A stretch of DNA of 64,000 nucleotides, taken from Pseudomonas sp. P8_229 (GTDB lineage Bacteria; Pseudomonadota; Gammaproteobacteria; Pseudomonadales; Pseudomonadaceae). Under the pieces are notes generated by a model that was given only the letters and a program-made list of their open reading frames with translations, was not told where the DNA came from and made no database searches. Positions 9,296 through 18,220 of this stretch are shown here, in pieces. How positions within the stretch are numbered: position 1 is the first letter of the stretch; each line of letters begins with the position of its first letter. The position numbers and the translations under genes are program-made. Where the stretch lies: the NCBI RefSeq assembly GCF_034008635.1, contig NZ_CP125378.1, positions 5,456,501 to 5,520,500 on the forward strand. The letters run 5' to 3'.

Positions 9296-9538
9296 ATGGT
9301 TGATCTGGTAAAAGTGCGCGCAAGCATCGCTGAAATCCTGTTCATTCCGGTGGCCGAGTTGCACGGCGAAACTGTGCTGGAAAACAGCGACAACTGGGAC
9401 TCGATGGCGCGAATCGGGATTATCGCGCTGGTGTTCGAACAAGTCGGCGTGAGCGTGTCGGGCGAGGAGATCGAGCGTGTGGTCACGGTGCAGGATCTGT
9501 TCGATCTGATCGACCGGAAAATCAAGGACGCCGCATGA
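9296..9538 (+). CDS. Acyl carrier protein 2
   Basis: This carrier protein has 80 residues, a normal ACP length. The attachment motif is W-D-S-M with Ser36. The N-terminal S-I-A-E-I-L and the acidic helix after the Ser fit FAS/PKS carriers. A strong AAGGAA ribosome site precedes it. Its stop overlaps the KAS III start (ATGA), so the two are translationally coupled, making it the likely acceptor or donor partner of that synthase. It is clearly not a copy of carrier 1: length and motif context differ. Confidence 0.87.
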   Translation: MVDLVKVRASIAEILFIPVAELHGETVLENSDNWDSMARIGIIALVFEQVGVSVSGEEIERVVTVQDLFDLIDRKIKDAA

Positions 9539-10608
9539 GCCTGCTGACCATTGAAGGTGTCGCGATTCGTGCGGTCACGGCGGCGCTGCCTGAGCGCCGT
9601 GTCACTGAAGAGGACTTCGCCGAACTGTTCGGCGCCAAGGAAGTCGCGCGCATCGCCAAAAGCACCGGCATTCAGTCGATCCGCGAAACCAGAACCCTGC
9701 ACACCTCCGACCTGATCATCGCCGCGTGCCGCAACCTGCTCGACCAAGGGCATGCTGTGGCAGCGGACATCGATGGCCTGATCGTGGTGACCCAGACCCC
9801 GGATTCATGGGTGCCGGGCGTCGGCTTCGTGGTGCAGCAGGCTCTCGGCCTGCCGCAGCATTGCCTGGTGCTGAATGTCGCCGCTGGCTGCTCCGGCTAC
9901 ATCAGTGCGCTGGTGCAAGCGGGGGCGCTGATTTCGTCCGGCGCCTGCAAGAAGATCCTGCTGTGTACCGGTGACGTGACCACGCGGATCCTCGACGAGC
10001 GCGACCGCCACGTGAAAATGCTCTTTGGCGACGCCGCTTCGGCGACCTTGCTGGAACCGGGTGCAGGCAAGTTCGAGTTCATCTGCGGCGCCGACGGCAG
10101 CGGCGGTGCGGCGCTGCAGTCCGACATCGCCTATGCCCGGGAAGAGGGCAGTCACGTCTGCGCGACCATTCAGCGTTTGCAGATGGATGGCACGGCGGTG
10201 ATGAATTTTGCCCTGAGCCGGGTCCCGCAGACCGTCAAGGCTTTGCTTGAAGCCACGGGGTCAAGTCCTGCTGCGCTGGACTTGCTGGTACTGCACCAGG
10301 CGAACGAGTTCATGCTCAATTACCTGCGACGGATGATTGGCGTGGCAGCGGAAAAGATGCCGGTCGACATCGATGGCGTCGGCAACACCAGTTCGACCTC
10401 GATTCCGATCGTGCTGTCGCGCCATGCTGCGATCGGTACACCGCAGGCCGAGCACGTTGTGCTGTGCGGTTTCGGAGCCGGATTGTCGTGGGGCGCGCTG
10501 AAGGCTGACCTGCGTCAGACCATCGCTGTGGCACCCTGTGAGGTACCGGAAAAGACCGCTCTGGCGGACTCGCCGGCGCAGGCAGCAGGTGAGCGTCTGC
10601 AGGCTTGA
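9535..10608 (+). CDS. 3-oxoacyl-ACP synthase III (KAS III/FabH-like)
   Basis: This is a thiolase-fold condensing enzyme of 357 residues carrying out decarboxylative condensation of an acyl starter with malonyl-ACP. The catalytic triad is visible as Cys119 (A-A-G-C-S-G), His254 (L-H-Q-A-N) and Asn284 (G-N-T-S-S-T-S). The glycine-rich C terminus G-F-G-A-G-L-S-W-G is intact. A roughly 25-residue polar tail follows the fold. It is unlikely to be the housekeeping FabH because it sits in a dedicated operon and is coupled to ACP2. A beta-ketoacyl-ACP product would be the natural substrate for the AfsA-type enzyme upstream. Confidence 0.9.
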   Translation: MSLLTIEGVAIRAVTAALPERRVTEEDFAELFGAKEVARIAKSTGIQSIRETRTLHTSDLIIAACRNLLDQGHAVAADIDGLIVVTQTPDSWVPGVGFVVQQALGLPQHCLVLNVAAGCSGYISALVQAGALISSGACKKILLCTGDVTTRILDERDRHVKMLFGDAASATLLEPGAGKFEFICGADGSGGAALQSDIAYAREEGSHVCATIQRLQMDGTAVMNFALSRVPQTVKALLEATGSSPAALDLLVLHQANEFMLNYLRRMIGVAAEKMPVDIDGVGNTSSTSIPIVLSRHAAIGTPQAEHVVLCGFGAGLSWGALKADLRQTIAVAPCEVPEKTALADSPAQAAGERLQA

Positions 10609-10716
10609 TCCAGTCATTGACTGGCGATACGCAGCACCTTTGCGGCGATGCCCGCATCGACCTCAAAGGTGCCGCGCTCTGGTTCACATCGTCTGATCAC
10701 ACGGGACCGCTGATTC

Positions 10717-11340
10717 ATGAATCGCACACTCTGCAACGCACTGGGCATCATCGGGCGCAGGGACAATCTGCTGTGGGAATATCCGTCGCCTTTTCTGCGG
10801 TGGTTCCAGTTTCACGAGTGTCACGAATCGGGTGCGATCCGTGCGCAACCCGAGGCCATCATCGCTGCTGTTTGCGCGCTCGACATGCGCGAAGACCGCG
10901 TGGTCGATACGCTGCTATCGCTGCGCGAATTACCCGGGAAAATACTGCGCAAGTTCGGCGACCCCGCATTGCAGCAACCATCCGCTCCCTTTGGTTTTGA
11001 TGCCTTCACGCTCCTTGAACGCACCGCCTCTGAAGTGACCTTCGGTTTGGCGGGACGCTTCTGGCGCCCGGATCTGAAGACGGGCCACATCCCTGACGCT
11101 CAAGCTTTCAAGGCATTGGATGACCCGAACGTCGCCAAACTGGTACTGCGCTTTCAGGTCATCGAGCATGCCCAGGACATCTACACTTTGCGCACTGAAA
11201 CCTTCGTCTATTGCGCCAATACACGCACGAAAATACTGTTCACCCCTTACTGGCTGATGATCCGCCTGGCCAGCGGCTGGATCCGGCGGCGCAACCTGGC
11301 TTCGATCCAGCGGCAATTCTCGACGGAGCGCGCGGTGTAA
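10717..11340 (+). CDS. Uncharacterised protein, possibly SRPBCC-like, at operon end
   Basis: The protein has 207 residues with no signal peptide or clear catalytic motif. The second half (F-G-L-A-G-R-F-W-R, then T-E-T-F-V then Y-W-L-M-I-R-L-A-S-G-W-I-R-R) resembles the strand and C-terminal helix pattern of SRPBCC-type proteins whose pocket binds hydrophobic ligands. That assignment is by pattern only. It follows the KAS III gene by 108 bp on the same strand, with a short CCAGTCATTGACTGG hairpin in the gap, and may be the last gene of the biosynthetic operon. The ribosome site is weak. Confidence 0.6.
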   Translation: MNRTLCNALGIIGRRDNLLWEYPSPFLRWFQFHECHESGAIRAQPEAIIAAVCALDMREDRVVDTLLSLRELPGKILRKFGDPALQQPSAPFGFDAFTLLERTASEVTFGLAGRFWRPDLKTGHIPDAQAFKALDDPNVAKLVLRFQVIEHAQDIYTLRTETFVYCANTRTKILFTPYWLMIRLASGWIRRRNLASIQRQFSTERAV

Positions 11341-11401
11341 AAGTGCGCATCAATTGGTTACATTGATAGCCTCTGCGAATCAGTCCTTTGCGAGTTCCGC
11401 C

Positions 11402-12316
11402 ATGGCCATCAACTTCGACCTCAACGACCTGCAAGCTTTTCGCGCCGTGGTCGAGCAAGGCAGTTTCCGCAAGGCCGCCGACACCGTGCGCCTGTCGCAA
11501 CCGGCCCTGAGCCGGCGCATCGAAAAGCTCGAAGACGCCCTCGGCGTGAAGCTGTTCGAGCGCACCACGCGCAAGGTCAGCCTGACCCAGGCCGGACGCG
11601 GTTTCATGCCCAGCGTCGAGCGCTTGCTGGATGACCTGGACGTGGCGTTGCTGGGCATCAGTGAAGTGGCCTCGACGCGACTGGGGCATGTCACGGTGGC
11701 CTGCGTGCCGTCGGCGGCGTATTACTTCATGCCGCGTGTGGTCGCCCGTTATCACCAGCAGTTTCCGCGAATCAAAGTCAAAGTCCTCGATTCCAGCGCC
11801 CACGATGTGCTCAGCGCCGTGGTCAACGGCGAGGCGGATTTCGGCTTGAGTTTCATGGGCACTCAGGAGGCGAAAGTCGAATTCGAACCGCTGGTGCAGG
11901 AAAGCTACGTGGTTGCCTGTCGCCGCGATCACCCGTTGGCTGGACGCAGCAGCGTGACTTGGGATGAGTTCTATCAGCAGGACTACATCTCGCTGGACAA
12001 GACCTCCGGCAACCGTTTCCTTCTCGATCAGGCCTTGAGCAGCGTGGTGCCGCAGCGCCCGAGCATCTGCGAGACGCGGCATGTGACGACCATGATCGGA
12101 CTGGTGGAAGCAGGGTTGGGCGTGGCGGCTGTGCCGCTGATGGCACTGCCCGGCCCGGATCATCCGATTCTGACGCGGGTGCCGCTGACCGATCCGCAAG
12201 TGATGCGCAGTGTCGGCATCATCAAGCGCCGGGGTCGCACGTTGACCCCGGCGGCATTGGAACTGGAGCGGCTGGTGGTGGAAATGAAAGTCCAGCCGCC
12301 AACGATCAGCGCTTGA
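11402..12316 (+). CDS. LysR-family transcriptional regulator
   Basis: The N-terminal winged helix (F-D-L-N-D-L-Q-A-F ... L-S-Q-P-A-L-S-R-R-I-E-K-L-E) and the effector-binding domain are complete in 304 residues. ATG at 11402 is chosen because the standard LysR start pattern follows it; an upstream in-frame TTG adds an unlikely leader. It lies 61 bp after the biosynthetic operon and converges, with a short overlap, on the ModA-like protein gene. It could regulate either the symporter/binding-protein pair or the biosynthetic genes; position alone does not decide. Confidence 0.9.
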   Translation: MAINFDLNDLQAFRAVVEQGSFRKAADTVRLSQPALSRRIEKLEDALGVKLFERTTRKVSLTQAGRGFMPSVERLLDDLDVALLGISEVASTRLGHVTVACVPSAAYYFMPRVVARYHQQFPRIKVKVLDSSAHDVLSAVVNGEADFGLSFMGTQEAKVEFEPLVQESYVVACRRDHPLAGRSSVTWDEFYQQDYISLDKTSGNRFLLDQALSSVVPQRPSICETRHVTTMIGLVEAGLGVAAVPLMALPGPDHPILTRVPLTDPQVMRSVGIIKRRGRTLTPAALELERLVVEMKVQPPTISA

Positions 12317-13073
12317 CCGAATCCAGCCCGGTGGCCTGTACGTCAGCCTGGGCGGCGGGTGCGGCGAGGTAGTCAAGCAAGGCCTTGGCCTCTTTTGGAT
12401 GCTGCGCGCTGACCGGAATGCCGGCGGCGAAGCGCGTCACCGACTGCACAGACTCCGGAATCTTGCCGACAAAACTCACCCCCGGCACCGGCAGCAATTC
12501 GCTGACCTGCTGGAAGCCCAGTTGATAGTCGCCAGTGGCAACTACCGAGCCGACCGGGATTTTCGGGATCATCTTCGCCTTCGGTTTCAGTTGATCTTCG
12601 ACGCCAAGCTTCTTGAACAACTGCTGTTCGATGTACACGCCGCTGGCGCTGTCGGAGTAGGCCACCGACTGTGCATCGAGCAGGGTTTTCTTCAGGCCTT
12701 CGACGCTGCTGATGTCCGGTTTCGGCGCGCCTTCACGCACCACCAGGCCTATCCGCGAGTCCGCCAGTTCAACCCGCGAGGCCGGGTCGACCTTGCCCTG
12801 TTTGATCAGGTCATCGAGGGCGTAGCCGACCATGATCACCACGTCGGCGTGTTCACCGCGTGCGAGACGGTTGGGGATCGCCTCCGGGGCCTTACCCATC
12901 GACGGGCCGAGTTGGGTGTCGAGGGTGTTGCCGGTGGCGGCAGCGAATTTCGGACCGAGGATTTTGTACGCGGCGGTGAAGCCGCCCGACGTCATCACGT
13001 TCAGCTGTTCAGCGTGTGCCAGGGCGCTGAACGCGAAGAGGGCGACGGCGCTGAGGTTGATCAGTTTTTTCAA
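12306..13073 (-). CDS. ModA-like periplasmic substrate-binding protein
   Basis: The protein has 255 residues with a clear Sec signal (M-K-K-L-I-N-L-S-A-V-A-L-F-A ... A-H-A). It belongs to the type 2 periplasmic binding fold used by molybdate/anion binding proteins: the mature N terminus reads L-N-V-M-T-S-G-G-F, and S-D-S-A-S-G-V-Y is a typical ligand loop. No ModB/ModC genes are adjacent. Instead it lies 12 bp behind an MFS symporter gene, an arrangement seen for orphan ModA-like proteins of Pseudomonas. The ligand is unknown and may be an organic acid rather than molybdate. Confidence 0.8.
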   Translation of the reverse strand: MKKLINLSAVALFAFSALAHAEQLNVMTSGGFTAAYKILGPKFAAATGNTLDTQLGPSMGKAPEAIPNRLARGEHADVVIMVGYALDDLIKQGKVDPASRVELADSRIGLVVREGAPKPDISSVEGLKKTLLDAQSVAYSDSASGVYIEQQLFKKLGVEDQLKPKAKMIPKIPVGSVVATGDYQLGFQQVSELLPVPGVSFVGKIPESVQSVTRFAAGIPVSAQHPKEAKALLDYLAAPAAQADVQATGLDSVKR

Positions 13074-13085
13074 GGTGATTGCTCC

Positions 13086-14378
13086 TTACGCGGCGACCGG
13101 TTGCAAACGGCCGCCTGCGCGGCGATAGAGGTACAGCGTGGCGCACAACGCACACAGCGCGCCGACGCTCATCCAGTAACCGGGCGCGGCCTTGTCACTG
13201 GTGTACTGGATCAGGAAGGTCGACATCGCCGGGGTGAAGCCACCGAAAATCGCGGTCGCCAGGCTGTAAGCGAGGGAGAAACCGGCCACCCGCACTTCCA
13301 CCGGCATGATCTCGGTCAGCGCCGGAATCATCGCGCCGTTGTACATGCCGTAGATGAACGAGAGCCACAACAGCGACAGCAACATGTGGCTGAAGCTTGG
13401 CGCCTGCACCAGGTACGACAGCGCCGGATACGTGGTGGCCAGGGCCAGCAGCGACATGGTGATCAGCACCGGACGCCGGCCGATACGGTCGGACAACATG
13501 CCGCCAATCGGCAGCCAGAAGAAGTTCGACACACCCACCAGCAGCGTCACCAGCAGCGCGTCGGAGGTGCTCAGGTGCAGCACGGTTTTGCCGAAGGTCG
13601 GTGCGTATACGGTGATCAGGTAAAACGCGGTGGTGGTCAGCGCGACCATCAACATCCCGCCGAGTACCACACCCCAGTTCTGGCCGAGGGTGCGGAACAC
13701 TTCGCCTATGCTCGGGCGGTGTTTGCGGGCGGCGAACTCTTCGGTTTCCGCCAGGTTACGGCGCAGCAGGAAGATGAACGGCACGATCAGGCAGCCGACG
13801 AAAAACGGAATCCGCCAGCCCCAGTCAGCCACCACGCTTGGCGCCATCCACGCGTTCAGCGCATAGCCCAAAGCAGCGGCGACGATGATCGCCACTTGCT
13901 GGCTGGCCGACTGCCAGGCAGTGAAAAAGCCCTTGCGGCCCGGGGTGGCGATCTCCGAGAGATACACCGAAACCCCGCCCAGTTCCGCACCGGCGGAGAA
14001 CCCCTGCAACAGCCGTCCGATCAACACCAGCGCCGGGGCGAACAGACCGATGGTCTCGTATCCGGGCACCAGCACAATCAGGATCGTGCCACTGGCCATG
14101 ATCGACAGGGTGACAATCAACCCTTTACGCCGACCGACATCATCGATGTAGGCGCCGAGCACGATGGCACCCAGCGGGCGCATCAGAAAGCCTGCGCCGA
14201 ACACGGCAAACGTCATCATCAGGGAAGCGAACTCACTGCTCGCCGGGAAGAACACCGCCGCGATCTGCGTGGCGTAGAAGCCGAACAGAAAGAAGTCGAA
14301 CTGTTCGAGGAAGTTGCCCGAGGTGACCCGGAAAATGGCGCCGGCCCGCGAGCCGCTGTGTGGGATTGAGGCTGTCAT
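13086..14378 (-). CDS. MFS metabolite:H+ symporter (citrate/tricarballylate-like)
   Basis: This is an inner-membrane transporter of 430 residues with twelve predicted helices. [13 protein letters not shown] near the N terminus and the loop D-D-V-G-R-R-K-G after helix 2 mark the metabolite:H+ symporter branch of the MFS, which includes citrate and tricarballylate carriers. The start at 14378 is preceded by GTGGAG at good spacing; the longer frame to 14429 has no ribosome site. It is transcribed ahead of the ModA-like gene (12-bp gap), so the two probably handle one substrate. Confidence 0.85.
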   Translation of the reverse strand: MTASIPHSGSRAGAIFRVTSGNFLEQFDFFLFGFYATQIAAVFFPASSEFASLMMTFAVFGAGFLMRPLGAIVLGAYIDDVGRRKGLIVTLSIMASGTILIVLVPGYETIGLFAPALVLIGRLLQGFSAGAELGGVSVYLSEIATPGRKGFFTAWQSASQQVAIIVAAALGYALNAWMAPSVVADWGWRIPFFVGCLIVPFIFLLRRNLAETEEFAARKHRPSIGEVFRTLGQNWGVVLGGMLMVALTTTAFYLITVYAPTFGKTVLHLSTSDALLVTLLVGVSNFFWLPIGGMLSDRIGRRPVLITMSLLALATTYPALSYLVQAPSFSHMLLSLLWLSFIYGMYNGAMIPALTEIMPVEVRVAGFSLAYSLATAIFGGFTPAMSTFLIQYTSDKAAPGYWMSVGALCALCATLYLYRRAGGRLQPVAA

Positions 14379-14537
14379 AGAAAAGAACTCCACCGCTTTT
14401 ATGACGTGCGCGACGTGGAAGCGGCGCACGGTTGTTATTGCGGCGGATAGTGGCGCAGGTGTAACTGGATGTTAATTGCATTGTTGGTATGGATTGATGC
14501 GCAAAGCGGATCAATCCTCTGAAACACCGCTGCACCT

Positions 14538-15131
14538 GTGGAAGCGAGCTTGCTCGCGAAAGCGGTGTATCAGGCAATGAAAATGTTGGATGTGCCGGCC
14601 TCTTCGCGAGCAAGCCCGCTCCCACAAGTTTGCGGGTTGACTGCAAATCTCGTTCACACCACTGGACCGTGTAGGAGTGAGCCTGCTCGCGATGGCGTTG
14701 CGTCAGACGAAGCCAATGCCGGAAGTGCCGACCTCTTCGCGAGCAAGCCCGCTCCCACAAGTTTGCGGGTTGACTGCAAATCTCGTTCACACCACTGGAC
14801 CGTGTAGGAGTGAGCCTGCTCGCGATGGCGTTGCGTCAGACGAAGCCAATGCCGGAAGTGCCGGCCTCTTCGCGAGCAAGCCCGCTCCCACAAGTTTGCG
14901 GGTTGACTGCAAATCTCGTTAACCGCACTGGACCCTGTGGGAGTGAACCTGCTCGCGAAAGCGGTGTATCAGGCAATGAAAATGTTGGATGTGCCGGCCT
15001 CTTCGCGAGCAAGCCCGCTCCCACAAGTTTGCGGGTTGACTGCAAATCTCGTTCACACCACTGGACCGTGTAGGAGTGAGCCTGCTCGCGATGGCGTTGC
15101 GTCAGACGAAGCCAATGCCGGAAGTGCCGGC
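14538..15131. repeat. Tandem array of five 133-bp REP/REPIN units
   Basis: Units begin at 14538, 14671, 14804, 14937 and 15070, exactly 133 bp apart. Each has a left REP (GTAGGAGTGAGCCTGCTCGCGA or a variant) and an inverted right REP (TTCGCGAGCAAGCCCGCTCC), then a constant linker containing GTTTGCGGGTTGACTGC. Two spacer types occur between the REPs: type A (GCGGTGTATCAGGCAATG...) in units 1 and 4, and type B (GCGTTGCGTCAGACGAAG...) in units 2, 3 and 5. The order A-B-B-A-B implies block duplication rather than independent insertion. The fifth unit is cut short near 15131, inside the M48 peptidase gene. Confidence 0.95.
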
Positions 15132-17072
15132 CCTTTCGCCTGCACTCTCATTCTTGCTCGTTCCCGTGTCGGGCTCTGTGACCAGAAAGGGTGGCAGCGG
15201 GCAGTCGAGCAGATCCGCCACCGCACGAAACAACTCAGCTTCCGCCACGGTGATCACCCCGTCATGCATCACGCAGCGAGTCATGGCATCGAGCAGGGCA
15301 GGTCGCTCTTCGGGCATCAGGTGGCGCAGGCGTTTGATGGCGGCTTCGAGCCCCGCGAGCTCTTCCAGTTCGGCAGGCAGCTCTTGCGGCTGTGGGAACG
15401 GTAAGCCATCCCAGGCAAAGTTCAGTGCTTGCATTGCTACGGGCTGACTGTGCTGACCCGCGCGGGCCAGAGCGTTCAAAAGAACCAGCAGTTGTTCGGC
15501 GCACTGGAACAGGCCGAATTTGAACTGAACGGGTGGTGCACCTTCCACATTACGCTCGACGATGCGCAGCAGCGTCCACTCCAACAGCTCGGTTTCGTTG
15601 TCCGCCTCGATCAACAGGTTCAGGTTGCGCTTGACCTTGGCAAAGGTTTTTTTGTCGAGCTGGCGCAAACTTGGAATCGCCAGATCAAGCAATGGCAGGC
15701 GTAGGCCGGGATTGAGCTGCGACAGCGGTTCACTCAACAGTTTCAAGGACTCGTACACCGAACTGTCGGTGTTCGACTGCAGTGCATCCAGTTGGATACC
15801 CAACAGCGAAGCCGAGCGTGACAGCAGCAGGCCATACACGATGGCCTCGGCGCCTTCGACATTGCGGGCGGCGGCTTTAAGTGGCAGCGGAATGTCTGCC
15901 AGCACCCGCCGCGCTTCGATCAAGTGTTCGGTCTGCGGAGCGCCGATGGCCGCAACGGATGCCTGAACTGCATTCAGGTCATATAACACTGCCATGGCTG
16001 CGGCCGGCACGCCGCTGAAGGCGTCGGGTACGGGCAGCACAGCGGGGGCCTGCGGCTCGACTTTCGGTGCCGCGATTTTGATGAAGGTGCCATCCCATTG
16101 TGCATCGACCCGGCGAATGCGCTCACTCAAGTCCGGGTGGGAAGCCATCAGGTCGAAACTTGAGGTGCCCGAACCGAAATACAGATGACTGTATTCTTCG
16201 GCGTGGGCGGCGTTGAGGGTGGCGCCCAACTCATAGCCGCCGATTTTCTTCAGGGCTCCGGCAATGCTCTGTGGGTTGCGGGTGTATTGCACCGCTGTGG
16301 CATCAGCCAGAAACTCCCGTTGCCGGCCGATCGCGGCCTTGATCAAGTTGCCGAAATACGTCCCTGCAAAACCTGCAATGCACAGAACAAAACCGATCAG
16401 TACCGTCACACCGACAAGCTGGTTGCGACTTGCCGGGGTTTTACGGACACCTTCGGTGCCGCGCAAGATCACGCTGCCCGTCAGCCCGAGTACCAGAATC
16501 CCGTGGACGATGGCCACCAGTCGGGTATTCAGGCGCATGTCACCGTTATAGATGTGGCTGAACTCATGAGCGATCACCCCTTGCAACTCTTCACGGGTCA
16601 GCAGATTGATTGCACCCTGGGTTACGCCGATGACGGCGTCCTGGGGTGTAAGTCCGGCAGCGAAGGCGTTGATGCCCAAGTCCGGCAGCAAATACACCGA
16701 GGGGACGGCGGTGCCTGAGGCGATGGCCATTTCTTCCACCACGTTAAGCAGTCGCTGTTCTTCCAGCGTCTGCGCGCTGTGATTGATCAGGCGACCGTCG
16801 AGGCGTCGTGCGATCACTTTCCCGCCGTCGGACAGCTCTGCATATTTCGACAGACTGCCCAGCAGTACGATGCTGACGATCACTCCCGAAACGGTTGCGA
16901 CCAACAGCCAGTCCAGTTCCAGATCCATCAGGACTTTGCCGTCGCCATCCTCGACTGGAATTGTCATCAGCACGCAAGAGACCGCGATCAGACTGACTAC
17001 GGCAAAGATCATCAAAAAGATAAGCAGCACGGTGCGGCGCTTCGCTTGGCGCTGTTGTTCAAAAAAATTCAT
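15102..17072 (-). CDS. M48-family zinc metallopeptidase, HtpX-like, with long C-terminal region
   Basis: This is a membrane-bound zinc protease of 656 residues. Two N-terminal membrane helices (about 13-38 and 55-75) are followed by the HEFSH zinc site at 169-173 and further helices near 190-215 and 235-255. About 300 extra residues follow the protease domain, which is unusual against roughly 290-residue HtpX. The start at 17072 gives the expected cytosolic M-N-F-F-E-Q-Q lead. The gene lies 22 bp after lemA, a common LemA-M48 pair linked to envelope quality control. The last ten or so codons are encoded by the REP array, so the native C terminus has been replaced or extended. Confidence 0.88.
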   Translation of the reverse strand: MNFFEQQRQAKRRTVLLIFLMIFAVVSLIAVSCVLMTIPVEDGDGKVLMDLELDWLLVATVSGVIVSIVLLGSLSKYAELSDGGKVIARRLDGRLINHSAQTLEEQRLLNVVEEMAIASGTAVPSVYLLPDLGINAFAAGLTPQDAVIGVTQGAINLLTREELQGVIAHEFSHIYNGDMRLNTRLVAIVHGILVLGLTGSVILRGTEGVRKTPASRNQLVGVTVLIGFVLCIAGFAGTYFGNLIKAAIGRQREFLADATAVQYTRNPQSIAGALKKIGGYELGATLNAAHAEEYSHLYFGSGTSSFDLMASHPDLSERIRRVDAQWDGTFIKIAAPKVEPQAPAVLPVPDAFSGVPAAAMAVLYDLNAVQASVAAIGAPQTEHLIEARRVLADIPLPLKAAARNVEGAEAIVYGLLLSRSASLLGIQLDALQSNTDSSVYESLKLLSEPLSQLNPGLRLPLLDLAIPSLRQLDKKTFAKVKRNLNLLIEADNETELLEWTLLRIVERNVEGAPPVQFKFGLFQCAEQLLVLLNALARAGQHSQPVAMQALNFAWDGLPFPQPQELPAELEELAGLEAAIKRLRHLMPEERPALLDAMTRCVMHDGVITVAEAELFRAVADLLDCPLPPFLVTEPDTGTSKNESAGERAGTSGIGFV

Positions 17073-17094
17073 GTCGCCATCCGTTGGCAGGGAG

Positions 17095-17709
17095 TCAGAA
17101 CGAAACCTTTGGTGCTTCCTGAATGGCCGCACTATCCGCAAACGTCAGCGGGGATGCGTCAGCGCCGTGGCCGAACAAAGGCGCGAACAACGCTGCCGGG
17201 AAACTCTGCTTGAGGGTGTTGTAGGCCATCACCGCATCGTTGTAGGCCTGGCGAGAGAAACTGACTTTGTTCTCGGTGCTGCTCAGTTCTTCACTCAGCT
17301 GCTGCATGTTTTGCGAGGCCTTGAGATCCGGATAGGCCTCGACAGTGACATTCAGTCTGCCCATTGCACTGCTCAAAGCGCTGTCAGCCTGACCGAGTTG
17401 GGCAATGTTCTGCGCATTGCCCGGCTGCGCCTGGGCCGCCTGAAGACCCGCCACTGCACTGTTGCGTGCGGCAATCACGGCTTCCAGGGTTTCCCGCTCA
17501 TGGGCCATGTAACCTTTGGCGGTGCTCACCAGATTGGGAATCAGGTCGTAGCGACGTTTGAGTTGTACTTCGAGTTGCGCGAAGGCATTTTTGATCTGGT
17601 TGCGTCGAGCGACGAGGGCATTGAAGAGCTTGATGGCATAGAGGGCGAGAAGCCCGACAACGACCAAAACGATAACGAGGGTGCTGTTCACGGTGATGTC
17701 CTTGTTCAC
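17095..17709 (-). CDS. lemA: LemA family protein
   Basis: The protein has 204 residues with one N-terminal membrane helix (V-I-V-L-V-V-V-G-L-L-A-L-Y-A) and a long helical domain. The family core is visible as R-R-N-Q-I-K-N-A-F-A-Q-L-E-V-Q-L-K-R-R-Y-D-L-I-P-N-L-V, followed by A-Y-P-D-L-K-A-S and Q-A-Y-N-D-A-V. LemA proteins are membrane-anchored helical bundles of uncertain biochemical function. It is first in a two-gene operon with the M48 peptidase. Note that this is not the sensor kinase sometimes called LemA (GacS). Confidence 0.9.
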   Translation of the reverse strand: MNKDITVNSTLVIVLVVVGLLALYAIKLFNALVARRNQIKNAFAQLEVQLKRRYDLIPNLVSTAKGYMAHERETLEAVIAARNSAVAGLQAAQAQPGNAQNIAQLGQADSALSSAMGRLNVTVEAYPDLKASQNMQQLSEELSSTENKVSFSRQAYNDAVMAYNTLKQSFPAALFAPLFGHGADASPLTFADSAAIQEAPKVSF

Positions 17710-17765
17710 ACGGTGGAATGAGGCGCGGCATCTTAGCGCAAAAGCACACGGTTGAGCCCGGATCC

Positions 17766-17795
17766 TGTGGGAGCGAGCCTGCTTGCGAAGGCGGC
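17766..17795 (+). repeat. Single REP element
   Basis: TGTGGGAGCGAGCCTGCTTG matches the left REP of the array, with one core change, between the lemA promoter region and the RcnB-like gene. No inverted partner is seen next to it. Confidence 0.7.
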
Positions 17796-17902
17796 CTGTC
17801 TGCCCACTACAATCCCCCGGCCAGCCCAGGCAAAAAACAAGGAATGATTCCGCGACTCCGCAGTCGGAGTTCAGGTATCACATCTCTGAAGGAGGTTCAC
17901 CG

Positions 17903-18211
17903 ATGAACAGCAAAACCCTAATCGCCAGCCTGGCCCTCGTTGCCGGCATTGCCGGGATCAGCCCACTTGTTCAAGCGGCGCAAACCTCAAGCGAACCTGC
18001 CGTCCAGTCCCCGACCAGCGACCGCGAATTGAAGGTCAACGACCGTGCTCCAGACATTTATCAGCGCAGCGAAAAAGCCTTGAAAAACTGGAAACAGAAA
18101 GGCTTGAAGGCACCGGTCGAACAGGCGCAGTGGGTGCAAATCAACGACAAGTACGTGATGGTCATGATCACCAACGGCACCATCGTCGAGATGCAACCTG
18201 TCGAGCGTTAA
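17903..18211 (+). CDS. RcnB-family periplasmic protein
   Basis: The protein has 102 residues with a cleavable signal (to about residue 25, ending V-Q-A-A). The family core is R-A-P-D-I-Y-Q-R-S-E-K-A-L-K-N-W-K-Q-K-G-L followed by W-V-Q-I-N-D-K-Y-V-M-V-x-I-T-N-G-T-I. E. coli RcnB acts in nickel/cobalt homeostasis in the periplasm; many Pseudomonas paralogues have no proven metal role. There is an excellent AAGGAGG ribosome site. It is monocistronic and converges on the GGDEF gene. Confidence 0.8.
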   Translation: MNSKTLIASLALVAGIAGISPLVQAAQTSSEPAVQSPTSDRELKVNDRAPDIYQRSEKALKNWKQKGLKAPVEQAQWVQINDKYVMVMITNGTIVEMQPVER

Positions 18212-18220
18212 TCCCCGAAC

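Noticed and set aside
12306..13073. Assignment as molybdate-binding ModA
   Set aside because: The fold matches, but there is no modB/modC neighbour and an MFS symporter is adjacent, so only ModA-like is stated.
12399..14369. 656-residue open frame on the + strand
   Set aside because: It spans two convincing minus-strand genes (binding protein and symporter) in antisense and has low-complexity composition without domains.
14538..15073. Several short open frames within the REP array
   Set aside because: They consist of translated palindromes and linkers, have no ribosome sites and repeat with the array.
14538..15131. Possible CRISPR array
   Set aside because: The regular 133-bp period comes from REP pairs with only two spacer types that repeat; CRISPR has shorter repeats and unique spacers, and no cas genes are present.
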